A stretch of DNA of 64,000 nt from Curtobacterium sp. SGAir0471 (GCF_005490985.1 NZ_CP027869.1:1054001-1118000), one strand, 5' to 3'. Numbered from the stretch's first letter, positions 17,932-26,944 are shown. Notes: generated from the sequence alone by a model not told the origin. Numbers and translations are program-made.

Positions 17932-19385
17932 GCGACAGCGAGCAGTACGACCACGACGACCCGTCCGCGGACGGCATCGAGATCCCCGTCGGTCCTGCCG
18001 GTGACCAGGCACCTGCGGAGGCGCTCCCGTACGGCGGGGAGGACGCCGAGGTCCGCCGGGTCGAGGCAGCGCTGTACGCGCGCATCGGCGAGCAGGCCCC
18101 CGAGCGCCGGCTGACCGCCACGCGCCGCGCGGTCGAGCTCTTGGGCGACCCGCACCTGGCCTACCCCGTCATCCACGTCACCGGGACGAACGGCAAGACC
18201 TCGACGGCGCGCATGACGGAGAGCATCGTCCGCGCGCACGGGCTCCGGACGGGCCTGATGACGAGTCCGCACCTCGTGTCCATCCGGGAGCGCATCGTGA
18301 TCGACGGCGAGCCGATCGCCGCGGACCGCTTCGTGGAGAACTGGGACGACATCACCCCGATCCTCGAGATGACGGACCAGGAGCTCACCGCGAAGGGCGA
18401 GCAGCCGCTCACCTTCTTCGAGGCCCTCACCGTCCTCGCGCTGGCGTGCTTCGCCGAGGCGCCGGTGGACGTCGCGGTGATCGAGGTCGGCATGGGCGGC
18501 GAGTGGGACTCCACCAACGTCGTGCAGAGCCAGGTCGCGGTGTTCACCCCGATCGCGATCGACCACGCCAAGCAGCTCGGCAGCACGGTGGCCGAGATCG
18601 CCCGTACGAAGTCGGGGATCATCAAGCCGTCCTCGTCGGTCGTGTCGAGCGCGCAGACGCCCGAGGCACTCGCCGAGCTCGAGCGCGCCGCCGAGCTCAC
18701 CGAGTCGACGCTCGCGGTCGAGGGCACCGGGTTCTCCGTCGTGTCCGACACCCCGGCGGTCGGCGGGCAGCTCGTCTCCGTGCAGGGGATCGCCGGACGG
18801 TACGACGACCTGTTCGTGCCGCTCTTCGGTCAGCACCAGGCCCACAACGCCGCCGTCGCGATCGCCGCGGTCGAGTCGTTCCTCGGACGCGGGTCCCAGG
18901 CCCTCGACGAGGACGTCCTGTCCGAGGGGCTCGCCGGCGCGACCAGCCCCGGGCGCCTGCAGCCGATCGCCCAGGAGCCGACCCTCGTGGTCGACGCCGC
19001 GCACAACCCGCACGGCGCACGAGCGCTGGCCGAGGCACTGCCGGTCGCGTTCCCGTCGGAGCACGTCGTCGGCGTCGTCGGGATCCTCGGCGACAAGGAC
19101 GCCCGTGGCTTCGTCCGGGCGCTCGCGGACACCGTGCAGACCTTCGTCGTGACGCAGCCGCCGGGGGACCGCGCGATGGACGCGGATGCGTTCGCGCGGG
19201 TCGTCGTGGCCGAGGTCGGCGAGGACCGCGTCGTCGTCGAGCCCTCGCTCGAGCAGGCACTGCAGGAGGCCCGTGACCTGGCGGACGAGGCGGACGCCGA
19301 GGACGCCCTCGTGCTCGTCGCCGGCTCCATCGTGATGGTGGGGAAGGTCATGGACCTGGTCCACGCGGAAGGCGGGGCAGCGTGA
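17928..19385 (+). CDS. folC: Folylpolyglutamate synthase / dihydrofolate synthase
   Basis: A 485-residue cytoplasmic ligase of the Mur family. It adds glutamate to folates and may also join dihydropteroate with glutamate. ATP-binding P-loop GTNGKTS at 86-92. Further family motifs are the folate-binding loop [14 protein letters not shown], the region [16 protein letters not shown], and the [13 protein letters not shown] region of the C-terminal domain. The first 45 residues are an acidic extension absent from most homologues. Translation is coupled to ileS upstream (ATGA) and to the DUF4233 gene downstream (GTGA). Confidence 0.95.
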   Translation: MSDSEQYDHDDPSADGIEIPVGPAGDQAPAEALPYGGEDAEVRRVEAALYARIGEQAPERRLTATRRAVELLGDPHLAYPVIHVTGTNGKTSTARMTESIVRAHGLRTGLMTSPHLVSIRERIVIDGEPIAADRFVENWDDITPILEMTDQELTAKGEQPLTFFEALTVLALACFAEAPVDVAVIEVGMGGEWDSTNVVQSQVAVFTPIAIDHAKQLGSTVAEIARTKSGIIKPSSSVVSSAQTPEALAELERAAELTESTLAVEGTGFSVVSDTPAVGGQLVSVQGIAGRYDDLFVPLFGQHQAHNAAVAIAAVESFLGRGSQALDEDVLSEGLAGATSPGRLQPIAQEPTLVVDAAHNPHGARALAEALPVAFPSEHVVGVVGILGDKDARGFVRALADTVQTFVVTQPPGDRAMDADAFARVVVAEVGEDRVVVEPSLEQALQEARDLADEADAEDALVLVAGSIVMVGKVMDLVHAEGGAA

Positions 19386-19798
19386 CGGACGCACCACGGG
19401 CCTCCCGGCCGGGCCGACAGCCGCGCGTGCGGAAGCCGCGCCCGCAGCGCGGAGCCCGCGAGAGCCTGCTCTCGATCACCCTCGGACTCGAGGCCGTGAT
19501 GTTCTTCTTCCCGATGCTCGTCGTCTACGGGAAGGGCACGCTGCCGCCGCTCGCGGCGTTCGGCGGGGGCATCCTGGCGATCATCGTCCTCGCAGCTGCC
19601 TCACGCCTGACGGGCAAGCCGGCCGGTGTATGGTTCGGATGGCTGCTGCAGGCGGCCATCCTCGCCACCGGGTTCATCGAACCGTTCATGTTCGCGGTCG
19701 GCGCGGTGTTCCTGGCGCTGTGGGTGTTCTGCTTCGTCAAGGGCGGTCAGCTCGACCGGCAGAACGCCGCGTTCCGGGCCGCCCAGGCCGAGGACTGA
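19382..19798 (+). CDS. DUF4233 family membrane protein
   Basis: A 138-residue protein: a basic N-terminus of about 30 residues, then four predicted membrane segments (LGLEAVMFFFPMLVVYG; AAFGGGILAIIVLAAASR; VWFGWLLQAAILATGF; PFMFAVGAVFLALWVFCFVK) and a short polar tail. The family is recognised by sequence pattern and by position: it sits between folC and ndk, exactly as the DUF4233 gene does in Mycobacterium. The GTG start overlaps the folC stop. Function is unknown for the family. Confidence 0.85.
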   Translation: MTDAPRASRPGRQPRVRKPRPQRGARESLLSITLGLEAVMFFFPMLVVYGKGTLPPLAAFGGGILAIIVLAAASRLTGKPAGVWFGWLLQAAILATGFIEPFMFAVGAVFLALWVFCFVKGGQLDRQNAAFRAAQAED

Positions 19799-19824
19799 CC
19801 ACCACCGAACCACAGGAGAACTGC

Positions 19825-20244
19825 GTGTCCGATCTCGAAGAGACCCTCGTCCTCGTCAAGCCCGACGGCGTCGCCCGCCAGCTCACCGGAGAGGTCCTCC
19901 GTCGCATCGAGACCAAGGGCTACGAGATCGTCGACCTGAAGATGGTGACGGCGTCGCGCGAGCTGCTCGACCAGCACTACGAGGAGCACCAGGGCAAGCC
20001 GTTCTTCGAGCCGCTCGTCGAGTTCATGCAGTCCGGCCCGGTCGTCGCCGTGCGCGTCGCCGGCAACGGTGTCATCGCGGGCTTCCGCTCGCTCGCCGGC
20101 ACCACGGACCCGACCTCGGCCGCGCCCGGCACCATCCGTGGAGACCTCGGTCGCGACTGGGGCCTGAAGGTGCAGCAGAACCTCGTGCACGGCTCGGACT
20201 CCCCGGAGTCGGCCGCCCGCGAGCTCGCGCTCTGGTTCGCCTGA
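19825..20244 (+). CDS. ndk: Nucleoside diphosphate kinase
   Basis: A 139-residue enzyme that transfers the gamma phosphate from ATP to nucleoside diphosphates. GTG start at 19825 with AGGAG 6 nt upstream. The N-terminus ETLVLVKPDGVARQLTGEVL is diagnostic, and the catalytic His is at 122 in NLVHGSDSPESA. Other conserved stretches are GPVVAVRVAGNGVI and PGTIRGDLG. It is the fourth gene of the ileS-folC run, 26 bp behind the DUF4233 gene. Confidence 0.96.
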   Translation: MSDLEETLVLVKPDGVARQLTGEVLRRIETKGYEIVDLKMVTASRELLDQHYEEHQGKPFFEPLVEFMQSGPVVAVRVAGNGVIAGFRSLAGTTDPTSAAPGTIRGDLGRDWGLKVQQNLVHGSDSPESAARELALWFA

Positions 20245-20269
20245 TCGACGGAAGCGGAGCACAGACGCG

Positions 20270-21118
20270 ATGACGAACAACGACCGTCCCACCAAGAACG
20301 AGCGTCGCCAGCACGCCCGTGAGGTCGCCCGGCAGCGGGCCGACGCCGAGAAGCGCCGCAAGCGCCGCAACAAGTGGTTCCTGCAGGGCGGTATCGGCTT
20401 GGGCATCGTGGCCGTCGCGGCGATCATCGCGATCGTCGTGGTGAACGTGAACAGCGGCGGCACCACGTCGGCTGCCGGCCCGAAGAACATGGTCACCGGG
20501 GGCATCCAGTTCACCGGCGGCGACGGGAAGATCACGCCCGTCACGACCGGAGCGGTCTCGGCGGACGGCACCCCGTCGCCGGTCGCGACCGCCGACAGCG
20601 ACGGCAAGGTCAAGGTCGTCGAGTACGTCGACTGGGCCTGCCCGGTCTGCAAGCAGTTCGAGGGCGCTTACGCCGACCAGATCACCGACTTCGTGAAGAA
20701 CGGGCAGGCGACGCTCGAGATCCACCCGGTGTCGATCCTCGACCGCAGCTACCTCGGCTCGCGCTACGCCAGCCGTGCCGCGAACGCCGCGATGTGCGTC
20801 GCGAACTACGCGCCGGACAAGTTCCTCGACGTGCAGACGCAGTTCTTCGAGAAGCAGCCGGAAGAGGGCACGAAGGGCCTGACCAACGCCGAGATCGCCG
20901 ACCTGGTGAAGGCCGGGGGAGCGACCGGCTCCGACGTGTCCGAGTGCCTGTCGAACGAGACGTACAAGGGCTGGGTGACGAAGATCACGAACCAGGTGAC
21001 CTCGGACCCCGCGGTCGCCGGTCCCCAGGGCTTCGGCACGCCGACGATCCTGGTGAACGGGCAGCGTGTGAGCACCCTCACCGACGTCGTCCCGACCATC
21101 GAGGCCGCCGCGAAGTAG
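20270..21118 (+). CDS. DsbA-family membrane-anchored thiol oxidoreductase
   Basis: A 282-residue protein with a very basic cytoplasmic start (1-35), one membrane anchor at about 36-60, a linker, then a thioredoxin-4 / DsbA-like domain outside the membrane. The active site is C124-P-V-C127 in VDWACPVCKQFEGA. The cis-proline loop is GTPTILVNGQRV near the end. C-P-x-C with an anchored DsbA fold fits disulfide formation in exported proteins, and the facing VKOR gene is the natural re-oxidising partner. It follows ndk by 25 bp and ends in a strong hairpin. Confidence 0.88.
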   Translation: MTNNDRPTKNERRQHAREVARQRADAEKRRKRRNKWFLQGGIGLGIVAVAAIIAIVVVNVNSGGTTSAAGPKNMVTGGIQFTGGDGKITPVTTGAVSADGTPSPVATADSDGKVKVVEYVDWACPVCKQFEGAYADQITDFVKNGQATLEIHPVSILDRSYLGSRYASRAANAAMCVANYAPDKFLDVQTQFFEKQPEEGTKGLTNAEIADLVKAGGATGSDVSECLSNETYKGWVTKITNQVTSDPAVAGPQGFGTPTILVNGQRVSTLTDVVPTIEAAAK

Positions 21119-21146
21119 TCGGTCCCGCCCCACGCGGCCCCTCGCT

Positions 21147-21181
21147 CGGCCCCGTGCTCCCTCCCCGGGAGCGCGGGGCCG
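21147..21181 (+). terminator. Hairpin after the DsbA-like gene
   Basis: Arms 21147-21161 and 21167-21181 pair over 15 bp with one G-U pair around a 5-nt loop, starting 29 nt after the stop codon. G+C-rich with no T-run. It likely ends the ileS-to-dsbA transcript. Confidence 0.6.
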
Positions 21182-21726
21182 CGTGCTGTCCCCGGGTGCG
21201 CGGCGACCGGTCCCGCGTGCGTTCGCTGGCGGCGGGACATCTGTGCGTTTCGGGCACACCGAGTGGAACCGGGCGTACCTGATCCGTCGGTCCCACCAGC
21301 AATGCCCGTTCCCACACGGCACTGCACGTGTCATGGGAAGGAACGGGCGCGCTGCGGAGTCGGCGACGGCGTCGTCGGCGGAGTCGTCGGCAGGGACGAG
21401 GCCCGCGTCGAGCGCTGACGGGAACACCGGGGCCCGGGCGATCTGCCACCTGAGAGCCCGTCGCACGTCCACTGATCTGGAAGGACGTGCCAGCGCTGAC
21501 ACGCCGAGCGGGCAGGACACGCCGTCGGCGTCCACGGTGCGGGCAGGACACGCCGTCGGCATCCACGGTGCGGGCAGGACACGCCGTCGGCGTCCACGGA
21601 GCGGGCACGAGCTGTCGCCGGGAGCCGTCGAACGTGACGGATCCGGCCCGCTCGGCGCACGAGCCCGCTCGGCGCACGAGCCGACCAGCGCGCCGCGAGC
21701 GCGCCGGGCCGATCAGCGCGTCGGCG
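21182..21726. other. Gene-free junction between the convergent DsbA-like and VKOR genes
   Basis: About 545 bp with no supportable gene in six frames. It contains a second stem (GCCCGTTCC at 21304-21312 with 21340-21348, plus inner ACACG/CGTGT at 21314-21318 and 21327-21331) and the 31-bp tandem array. The remaining parts look like degraded repeat DNA with many CG-rich short motifs. Confidence 0.6.
21508..21600. repeat. Three tandem 31-bp repeats
   Basis: Units 21508-21538, 21539-21569 and 21570-21600 differ from each other at only one base each (G to A within the second, T to A at the end of the third). A partial fourth copy, GCGGGCA, follows at 21601. Each unit holds an imperfect palindrome, GGACACGCC-GTC-GGCGTCC. 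The period is not a multiple of three and there are no spacers, so it is neither protein-coding repeat nor CRISPR. Confidence 0.9.
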
Positions 21727-22335
21727 TCAGAACGGCAGCGTCGAGAGGACCCGCGGGAACACGATGAGGATGCAGACCACGATCACGGCGTAGTTCGCCA
21801 GCACGAACGCCCACGAGTAGGGCAGCAGCGTGCGCCCGAGCCGCTGGAGTCCGGCACCGAAGCGTCCCTGCGCCGCGTTCCACGTCGTGAAGATCCAGAA
21901 CATCGGGATCGTCACGCTCCACACCAGCAGGCACCACGGGCAGAGGTAGCCGATCACCCAGACCGTCTGCGTGAACAGCCAGGTGACGAACACCCACGCC
22001 AGGAACACCCCGGCGTTGAACAGCACCCAGAACCAGCGGTGCCCGCCCCGCATGCCCGCGAGGAGCATCACGCCGACGGCGATCGGGGCGACGAAGCCCA
22101 TCACGCCGAGCAGCGGGTTCGGGAAGCCGAACAGGGAGCCCTGCCAGCTCGTCATCACCTGCGAGCAGTTCACGAACGGGCTGACGTCGCAGCTGAGCGC
22201 CTTCGAGGGGTTCTCGTACTTCGCGAACTCGTCCAGCACCAGGTTGAACGCGGCGAAGAGGCCGACTGCTCCGGTGACGATGAGGAAGACCGCCATCGCG
22301 ACCGGGCGGCGGGGCGTGGTTGCGCTCGTGCTCAC
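21727..22335 (-). CDS. Vitamin K epoxide reductase (VKOR) family membrane oxidoreductase
   Basis: A 202-residue integral membrane protein with about five helices. It has the four VKOR cysteines: the loop pair C49 and C57 (CDVSPFVNC) and the active pair C132-P-W-C135 in IGYLCPWCLLVW. Bacterial VKOR re-oxidises DsbA-type proteins by passing electrons to menaquinone, and the convergent neighbour is a DsbA-like C-P-V-C protein. The GTG at 22335 is preceded at 6 nt by GATGAT on the minus strand with no ribosome site, suggesting a leaderless transcript. Confidence 0.92.
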   Translation of the reverse strand: MSTSATTPRRPVAMAVFLIVTGAVGLFAAFNLVLDEFAKYENPSKALSCDVSPFVNCSQVMTSWQGSLFGFPNPLLGVMGFVAPIAVGVMLLAGMRGGHRWFWVLFNAGVFLAWVFVTWLFTQTVWVIGYLCPWCLLVWSVTIPMFWIFTTWNAAQGRFGAGLQRLGRTLLPYSWAFVLANYAVIVVCILIVFPRVLSTLPF

Positions 22336-22662
22336 GGCGTCATCATCGCACGAGCGTTCCGGACCTTTCCTGGCACCTCGTGCGACAATGACAGCAGTCG
22401 CGCGGCCGATCCGTGCGGCGAGAGAGCTCCCCGGGCGCAGCCCGGACGATCAGGCGCGGTGAGAGCGTGCCGTGACCGGGACTCGCGTCACCTCCGGTGC
22501 CGAGCCGGTCGGGCCGGGTGCCCGACGCGGAACGACACCGGACCGCACGCAGGGTCACACGGTCACGAGAACGAACGCGGGGGCGTGGACGCCACCCGTG
22601 ACAACCACAGAATTCCCGCCGTCCGACAGGACGCGAGTGGGGCCGAGGAGTGCACCAGATCC
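22336..22662. promoter_or_regulatory. Divergent VKOR/rne region and long rne leader
   Basis: A 327-bp gene-free region. Inverted repeat CGCACGAG (22347-22354) / CTCGTGCG (22377-22384) with a 22-nt spacer lies near the divergent starts. GACAAT at 22384-22389 is a weak -10 candidate for rne, which would give a leader of about 270 nt with a small hairpin (CCGGGC-GCA-GCCCGG, around 22430-22446). rne mRNA leaders control their own stability in proteobacteria; whether this one does is unknown. Confidence 0.4.
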
Positions 22663-25600
22663 ATGGTGGAGCAGAACACCGACAACCCGAACAACGAAGA
22701 AGTCGCACCGAAGCGCCGAGGCCGCCTGTTCGGCAGCCGTCGCGCCCGGTCCACCGGCCAGGAGGCCCGTGGTGACGTCGACACCGACACCTCGGGTGTC
22801 GAGACGGTCGCGCTGACCGGCGACGCACCGGACGCGGAGAGCGCTGCGGCTGGCGAGACCGCGGCTGACGAGACCGTCGAGCAGGAGACCGCGCCGGCGG
22901 ACGGCGCCGTCGAGGTCGCGGTCGAGCAGGTCCCGGCCGCCGCTGCGGAGCCCCAGGACGTGTCGACGGTCACGGGCAGCCTGCCCGTCGTCGAGGAGGC
23001 GGGCGCCACGGCACCGACGGACGACGTCGCTGCCGAGGCAGCCGGCGCGCCCGCGGCGGCCGACTCGGACGAGGTGACCACCGTGTCCGAGCCCGCCGCT
23101 GCGGTGGCGACGGACGCGGACGACGCGAGCGGTGCCTCCCGGCCGGAGCCCGCCTCCGCGCCCGAGGCGGACGAGCCCTTCGTGCCGAAGGCGACCAGCA
23201 CCCTCAGCCTGATCTTCCACGCGCCGGTCCTGCCGGACCTGCCGGTCCGCGCCGCGCGCGACGAGGACGACGACGAGGACGACGAGCAGGGCGGCAGCCG
23301 CCGTCGCTCGCGACGTCGTGGCAGCAGCGCGGACCGCCAGGAGCGCGGCGTCCGCGAGCCCCGCGACCACCAGGAGCCGCGCCGCCGCGAGCCGGAGCTC
23401 ATCACCGAGCCGCAGCGCATCAAGGGGTCGACCCGACTCGAGGCGAAGAAGCAGCGTCGTCGCGACGGCCGTGACGCCGGTCGCCGTCGCACGGTGATCA
23501 CCGAGGACGAGTTCCTCGCCCGTCGCGAGAGCGTCGACCGCCAGATGATCGTGCGGTCGAGCTCGTCGAAGATCGAGATCGGCGTGCTCGAGGACAACGT
23601 CCTCGCCGAGCACTACGTCACCAAGTCGCACAACGTCTCGCTCATCGGGAACGTCTACCTCGGCAAGGTGCAGAACGTGCTGCCCTCGATGGAGGCGGCG
23701 TTCGTCGACATCGGTCGCGGCCGCAACGCCGTGCTGTACGCCGGTGAGGTCGACTGGAACTCGGTCGACACCGGCAACCACGGCCGTCGCATCGAGGCCG
23801 CGCTCAAGCCGGGCGACAAGGTCCTCGTGCAGGTCACGAAGGACCCGGTCGGGCACAAGGGCGCGCGCCTGACCTCGCAGGTCTCCCTGCCGGGCCGCTA
23901 CCTCGTCTACGTGCCGAACGGCTCGATGAACGGCATCTCGCGCAAGCTGCCCGACACCGAGCGCGCGCGCCTGAAGAAGATCCTCAAGGAGGTCCTGCCG
24001 GAACACGCGGGCGTCATCGTCCGCACCGCGGCGGAGGGTGCGACCGAGGAGCAGCTCACCCGCGACGTGCAGCGCCTCACCAGCCAGTGGGAGGCGATCC
24101 AGAAGAAGGTGCAGAACGGGCACGCCCCGGTGATGCTGCACTCGGAGCCGGACCTGCTCGTCAAGATCGTCCGTGACGTCTTCAACGAGGACTTCACGAA
24201 GCTCATCATCGACGGCGACGCGGCCCGCGGGACGATCGAGGACTACCTCGACGCCGTCGCGCCCGACCTCAAGGACCGCGTCGAGATCTACGACGGCCCG
24301 GACTCGTTCGAGGAGTACCGCCTCAACGAGCAGATCGAGAAGGCCCTGGACCGCAAGGTCTGGCTGCCCTCGGGTGGGTCGCTCGTGATCGACCGCACCG
24401 AGGCCATGACGGTCGTCGACGTCAACACGGGCAAGTTCGTCGGCTCCGGCGGCAACCTCGAGGAGACCGTCACCAAGAACAACCTCGAGGCGGCCGAGGA
24501 GATCGTCCGGCAACTCCGCCTGCGTGACATCGGCGGCATCATCGTCATCGACTTCATCGACATGGTGCTCGAGTCGAACCGCGACCTGGTGCTCCGTCGA
24601 CTCGTCGAGTGCCTGAGCCGCGACCGCACGAAGCACCAGGTGGCCGAGGTCACCTCGCTCGGGCTCGTGCAGATGACCCGCAAGAAGATCGGTGTCGGCC
24701 TGCGCGAGTCGCTCGACGAGGTCAACGCCAAGGTCAACGACAACAACGCGGACCCCGGCCCCTCGAAGTCGCGGCGCAAGGGCCGCGGTGGCAACGGCTC
24801 CACCGGCGGCAACGGCAACGGCCAGGGAGGCACCGGGCACGCCGGCAACGGCGGCTCCGGCAACGGGTCGGCCGCTCAGTCGTCGCAGGCCCACCAGATC
24901 ACCGAGGACGTCAAGAACGCGCTGTCCCGCATCGCGGCCTCGACGCTGCCGCACGACGAGGCGTCGTCCGGTACACCGGTGACCGGTGTGGCGTCGCCGC
25001 GCGGCGGTGCCGCGACGCCGGAGGCCGAGGCCGGTGTGTCCTCGGCTGCCGACGCACCCGCGTCGAGCGCCTCCCCGGTCTCCGCGCCCGAGCGCGGGTC
25101 GGAGGGCGCCACCGGCGCGGGAGACCGTGACAGCGAGCAGCCGTCCGGCTCCAAGCGTCGTCGCCGCCGTGGTGGTCGTGGTGCCGGCAGTGCTGCACCC
25201 GAACAGCGCGGGGACGACGAGCGCGGTGCCCACGAGCACGGAACCGAGCGTGGGGCCGAGGAGCGTGCCGTCGAGCGTGTTGCCGACGACGCCGTGCCGG
25301 ACCGCGACGCTCGTGCCGGGACCTCGGCGTCCGGGGCGGCTCCGGCGCGGGGGACCGCTCCAGAGGCGCCCGCGCAGGACCCGGCTCCCGCGAAGACCGC
25401 GCCGGCCCGTCGCCGCGTGAGCTCGAGTGCTCCCGTCACCCCGACCGAGAACACCGTCGCGATCCTCGACATCCCGGTGGCCGTGACCAAGCGTGAGCCC
25501 CGACCGTCCCGCGACGACGCCGAGTCGCTGCTCGACTCCGTGCTGCAGGCGCTCCCGGAGCCCAAGCAGCCGGGGCAGGGCCGTTCTCGGTCGCGCCGCG

Positions 25601-25680
25601 TGTCGTCGCCGAGCATCAGCGCGCCGGCGACGTCCGACGGCGACGGGCAGGACGACGGCTCCGTGATGGTGGGGAACTGA
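22663..25680 (+). CDS. rne: Ribonuclease E/G family endoribonuclease
   Basis: A 1005-residue RNase E that cleaves single-stranded RNA in mRNA turnover and rRNA/tRNA maturation. Residues 1-190 are an acidic, alanine-rich disordered region; about 205-260 is strongly basic (SRRRSRRRGSS, RREPELITEPQRIKGSTR). The catalytic core runs from about 285 to 690, with the S1 domain (NVYLGKVQNVLPSMEAAFVD), 5'-sensor, and DNase-I-like part with catalytic Asp586 (VVDVNTGKFVGSGG) and Asp630 (IIVIDFIDM). The core ends KKIGVGLRESLDEVNAK with no Cys-x-x-Cys zinc-link after it. Then comes a Gly/Asn-rich stretch and a long C-terminal tail with an SKRRRRRGGRG basic patch. Start at ATG 22663, with GAGGAG 12 nt upstream; the following GTG codon is an alternative. 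Confidence 0.95.
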   Translation: MVEQNTDNPNNEEVAPKRRGRLFGSRRARSTGQEARGDVDTDTSGVETVALTGDAPDAESAAAGETAADETVEQETAPADGAVEVAVEQVPAAAAEPQDVSTVTGSLPVVEEAGATAPTDDVAAEAAGAPAAADSDEVTTVSEPAAAVATDADDASGASRPEPASAPEADEPFVPKATSTLSLIFHAPVLPDLPVRAARDEDDDEDDEQGGSRRRSRRRGSSADRQERGVREPRDHQEPRRREPELITEPQRIKGSTRLEAKKQRRRDGRDAGRRRTVITEDEFLARRESVDRQMIVRSSSSKIEIGVLEDNVLAEHYVTKSHNVSLIGNVYLGKVQNVLPSMEAAFVDIGRGRNAVLYAGEVDWNSVDTGNHGRRIEAALKPGDKVLVQVTKDPVGHKGARLTSQVSLPGRYLVYVPNGSMNGISRKLPDTERARLKKILKEVLPEHAGVIVRTAAEGATEEQLTRDVQRLTSQWEAIQKKVQNGHAPVMLHSEPDLLVKIVRDVFNEDFTKLIIDGDAARGTIEDYLDAVAPDLKDRVEIYDGPDSFEEYRLNEQIEKALDRKVWLPSGGSLVIDRTEAMTVVDVNTGKFVGSGGNLEETVTKNNLEAAEEIVRQLRLRDIGGIIVIDFIDMVLESNRDLVLRRLVECLSRDRTKHQVAEVTSLGLVQMTRKKIGVGLRESLDEVNAKVNDNNADPGPSKSRRKGRGGNGSTGGNGNGQGGTGHAGNGGSGNGSAAQSSQAHQITEDVKNALSRIAASTLPHDEASSGTPVTGVASPRGGAATPEAEAGVSSAADAPASSASPVSAPERGSEGATGAGDRDSEQPSGSKRRRRRGGRGAGSAAPEQRGDDERGAHEHGTERGAEERAVERVADDAVPDRDARAGTSASGAAPARGTAPEAPAQDPAPAKTAPARRRVSSSAPVTPTENTVAILDIPVAVTKREPRPSRDDAESLLDSVLQALPEPKQPGQGRSRSRRVSSPSISAPATSDGDGQDDGSVMVGN

Positions 25681-25681
25681 C

Positions 25682-26671
25682 GTGACCGACGGGGGCGACC
25701 CGCACGGTCGGCAGCCGGACCGCGGGTACTACGGTGCGGGCTGGTCGCAGCCCGCACCGCCCGCGGCCGGGCAGCCCGGTGGGCAGGCGTGGTCCGGCCA
25801 GCAGCCGCAGTTCGGGCAGCAGCCGTACGGCCAGCCGCAGCAGCCGGCTGGGCAGCAGCAGTACGGGCAGCAGCAGCAGTACGGCCAGCAGCAGCCGCCG
25901 CAGTACGGCCAGCCGCAGCAGCCCTCCGGCGACCAGGGTCGGCTCCGGGCACGCGCCTCGAGGACGCCGGACCCGCGACGGGCGTTCGCGCCGGGAGCGT
26001 CGGTGGCCAACACCACCGGTGCCCTCATCGCGGTCGTGTCGATCGTGCTCGTCGAGGTGGTCTCCGGGGTCCTCGGGCTGCTCGGCACGTCCCTCGTGGT
26101 GCACCCCTTCGCGACGTACGGCACGGGCGCGAGCCTGCTCGGGAGCTTCGTGTCCGGCGTGTTCGCCGCGCCGTTCCCCTTCTACGCGGGGGCGTTCCTG
26201 GCCCTGGCGTTCCTGACGCCGATCGCACGACGCAGCCCGCTGCCGACGGTGCTCCTCCGTGCCGTGCTCGCCGGTGCCGCGGGAACGGTCGCCCTGGCGC
26301 TCGTCGGGGTCTTCACGGGGTCCTACGCGGCGGTCAGCACCGGATCGGGGGCGCGACTCGTGATCGACGTGCTCACCGGGCCCCTGCAGAACGGGATCCC
26401 GTTCACCCTCATGCTCCTCGCGACCTCGACGGCGGCGTGGCTGTGGCTCGGGCGTCCGCGTGGCGGGCGCGCGGCGCAGGGGACCGCCGGGGGACGACCC
26501 GGCACGGTGCGTCCCGCCGATGCGATCCCGCCGTCGACGGTGCGCCCCGCTCCGCAGCCGTACGGTACGCAGCAGCAGCAGCCGTACGGTCAACCGTTCG
26601 GCGCGCGTCCGGCGGCCGGCGAGCAGCCCGCACAACGCCCCGACGACCGGTGGGCGCCGCCCACGCGCTGA
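25682..26671 (+). CDS. Q/G/Y-rich low-complexity membrane protein coupled to rne
   Basis: A 329-residue protein starting with a GTG 1 bp after the rne stop codon. Residues about 25-85 are a low-complexity segment of Gln, Gly, Pro and Tyr with repeats such as GQQPYGQPQQP and GQQQQYGQQQP. Residues about 100-260 contain four membrane segments (TGALIAVVSIVLVEVVSGVL; FPFYAGAFLALAFLTPIA; VLLRAVLAGAAGTVALALV; IPFTLMLLATSTAAWLWLG). The tail returns to low complexity (PYGTQQQQPYGQPFG). No known enzymatic motif. The position implies cotranscription with rne. Tyr/Gln-rich cytoplasmic tails are common in actinobacterial membrane proteins, so the link to RNase E is a hypothesis. Confidence 0.82.
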   Translation: MTDGGDPHGRQPDRGYYGAGWSQPAPPAAGQPGGQAWSGQQPQFGQQPYGQPQQPAGQQQYGQQQQYGQQQPPQYGQPQQPSGDQGRLRARASRTPDPRRAFAPGASVANTTGALIAVVSIVLVEVVSGVLGLLGTSLVVHPFATYGTGASLLGSFVSGVFAAPFPFYAGAFLALAFLTPIARRSPLPTVLLRAVLAGAAGTVALALVGVFTGSYAAVSTGSGARLVIDVLTGPLQNGIPFTLMLLATSTAAWLWLGRPRGGRAAQGTAGGRPGTVRPADAIPPSTVRPAPQPYGTQQQQPYGQPFGARPAAGEQPAQRPDDRWAPPTR

Positions 26672-26753
26672 CGTCGCGGCGGCCGGTGCGCCGCCCCGCT
26701 GACCAGTGACCGGTGACTGGTGACCGGCGGCCGCGTGGTTCGAGCTGCCGCGG

Positions 26754-26811
26754 CACGACGGCGAGCACGTCGCACGACGGATCTCCGTGGCGCGACGTGC
26801 TCGCCGTGGTG
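26754..26811. terminator. Long palindromic hairpin (20-bp stem, one mismatch)
   Basis: Arm 26754-26773 (ends CGAGCACGTCGC) pairs with 26792-26811 with a single mismatch. An inner ACGGA/TCCGT stem continues it almost to the tip. It lies 83 bp after the membrane protein stop in a convergent junction, so it can act as a two-way terminator. Confidence 0.65.
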
Positions 26812-26944
26812 CGGACGGCGCGCGGGCGCCCCTGCCCGCCGGCCCGACTGCCGAGCGGCCCGCCAGCACGCCTGCCGGGCGGCTCGCCAGCCTGGCGGCC
26901 CGCTGGCTGCGCGCCCTGGCGGGCCGAGCGTGCCGGGTGGAAGG

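Noticed and set aside
14533..18012. A 1159-codon frame antisense to ileS
   Set aside because: Same cause: mirror frame of a high-G+C gene, with no recognisable domain; ileS is certain.
21508..21600. CRISPR array
   Set aside because: Units are directly adjacent without spacers and no cas gene is nearby.
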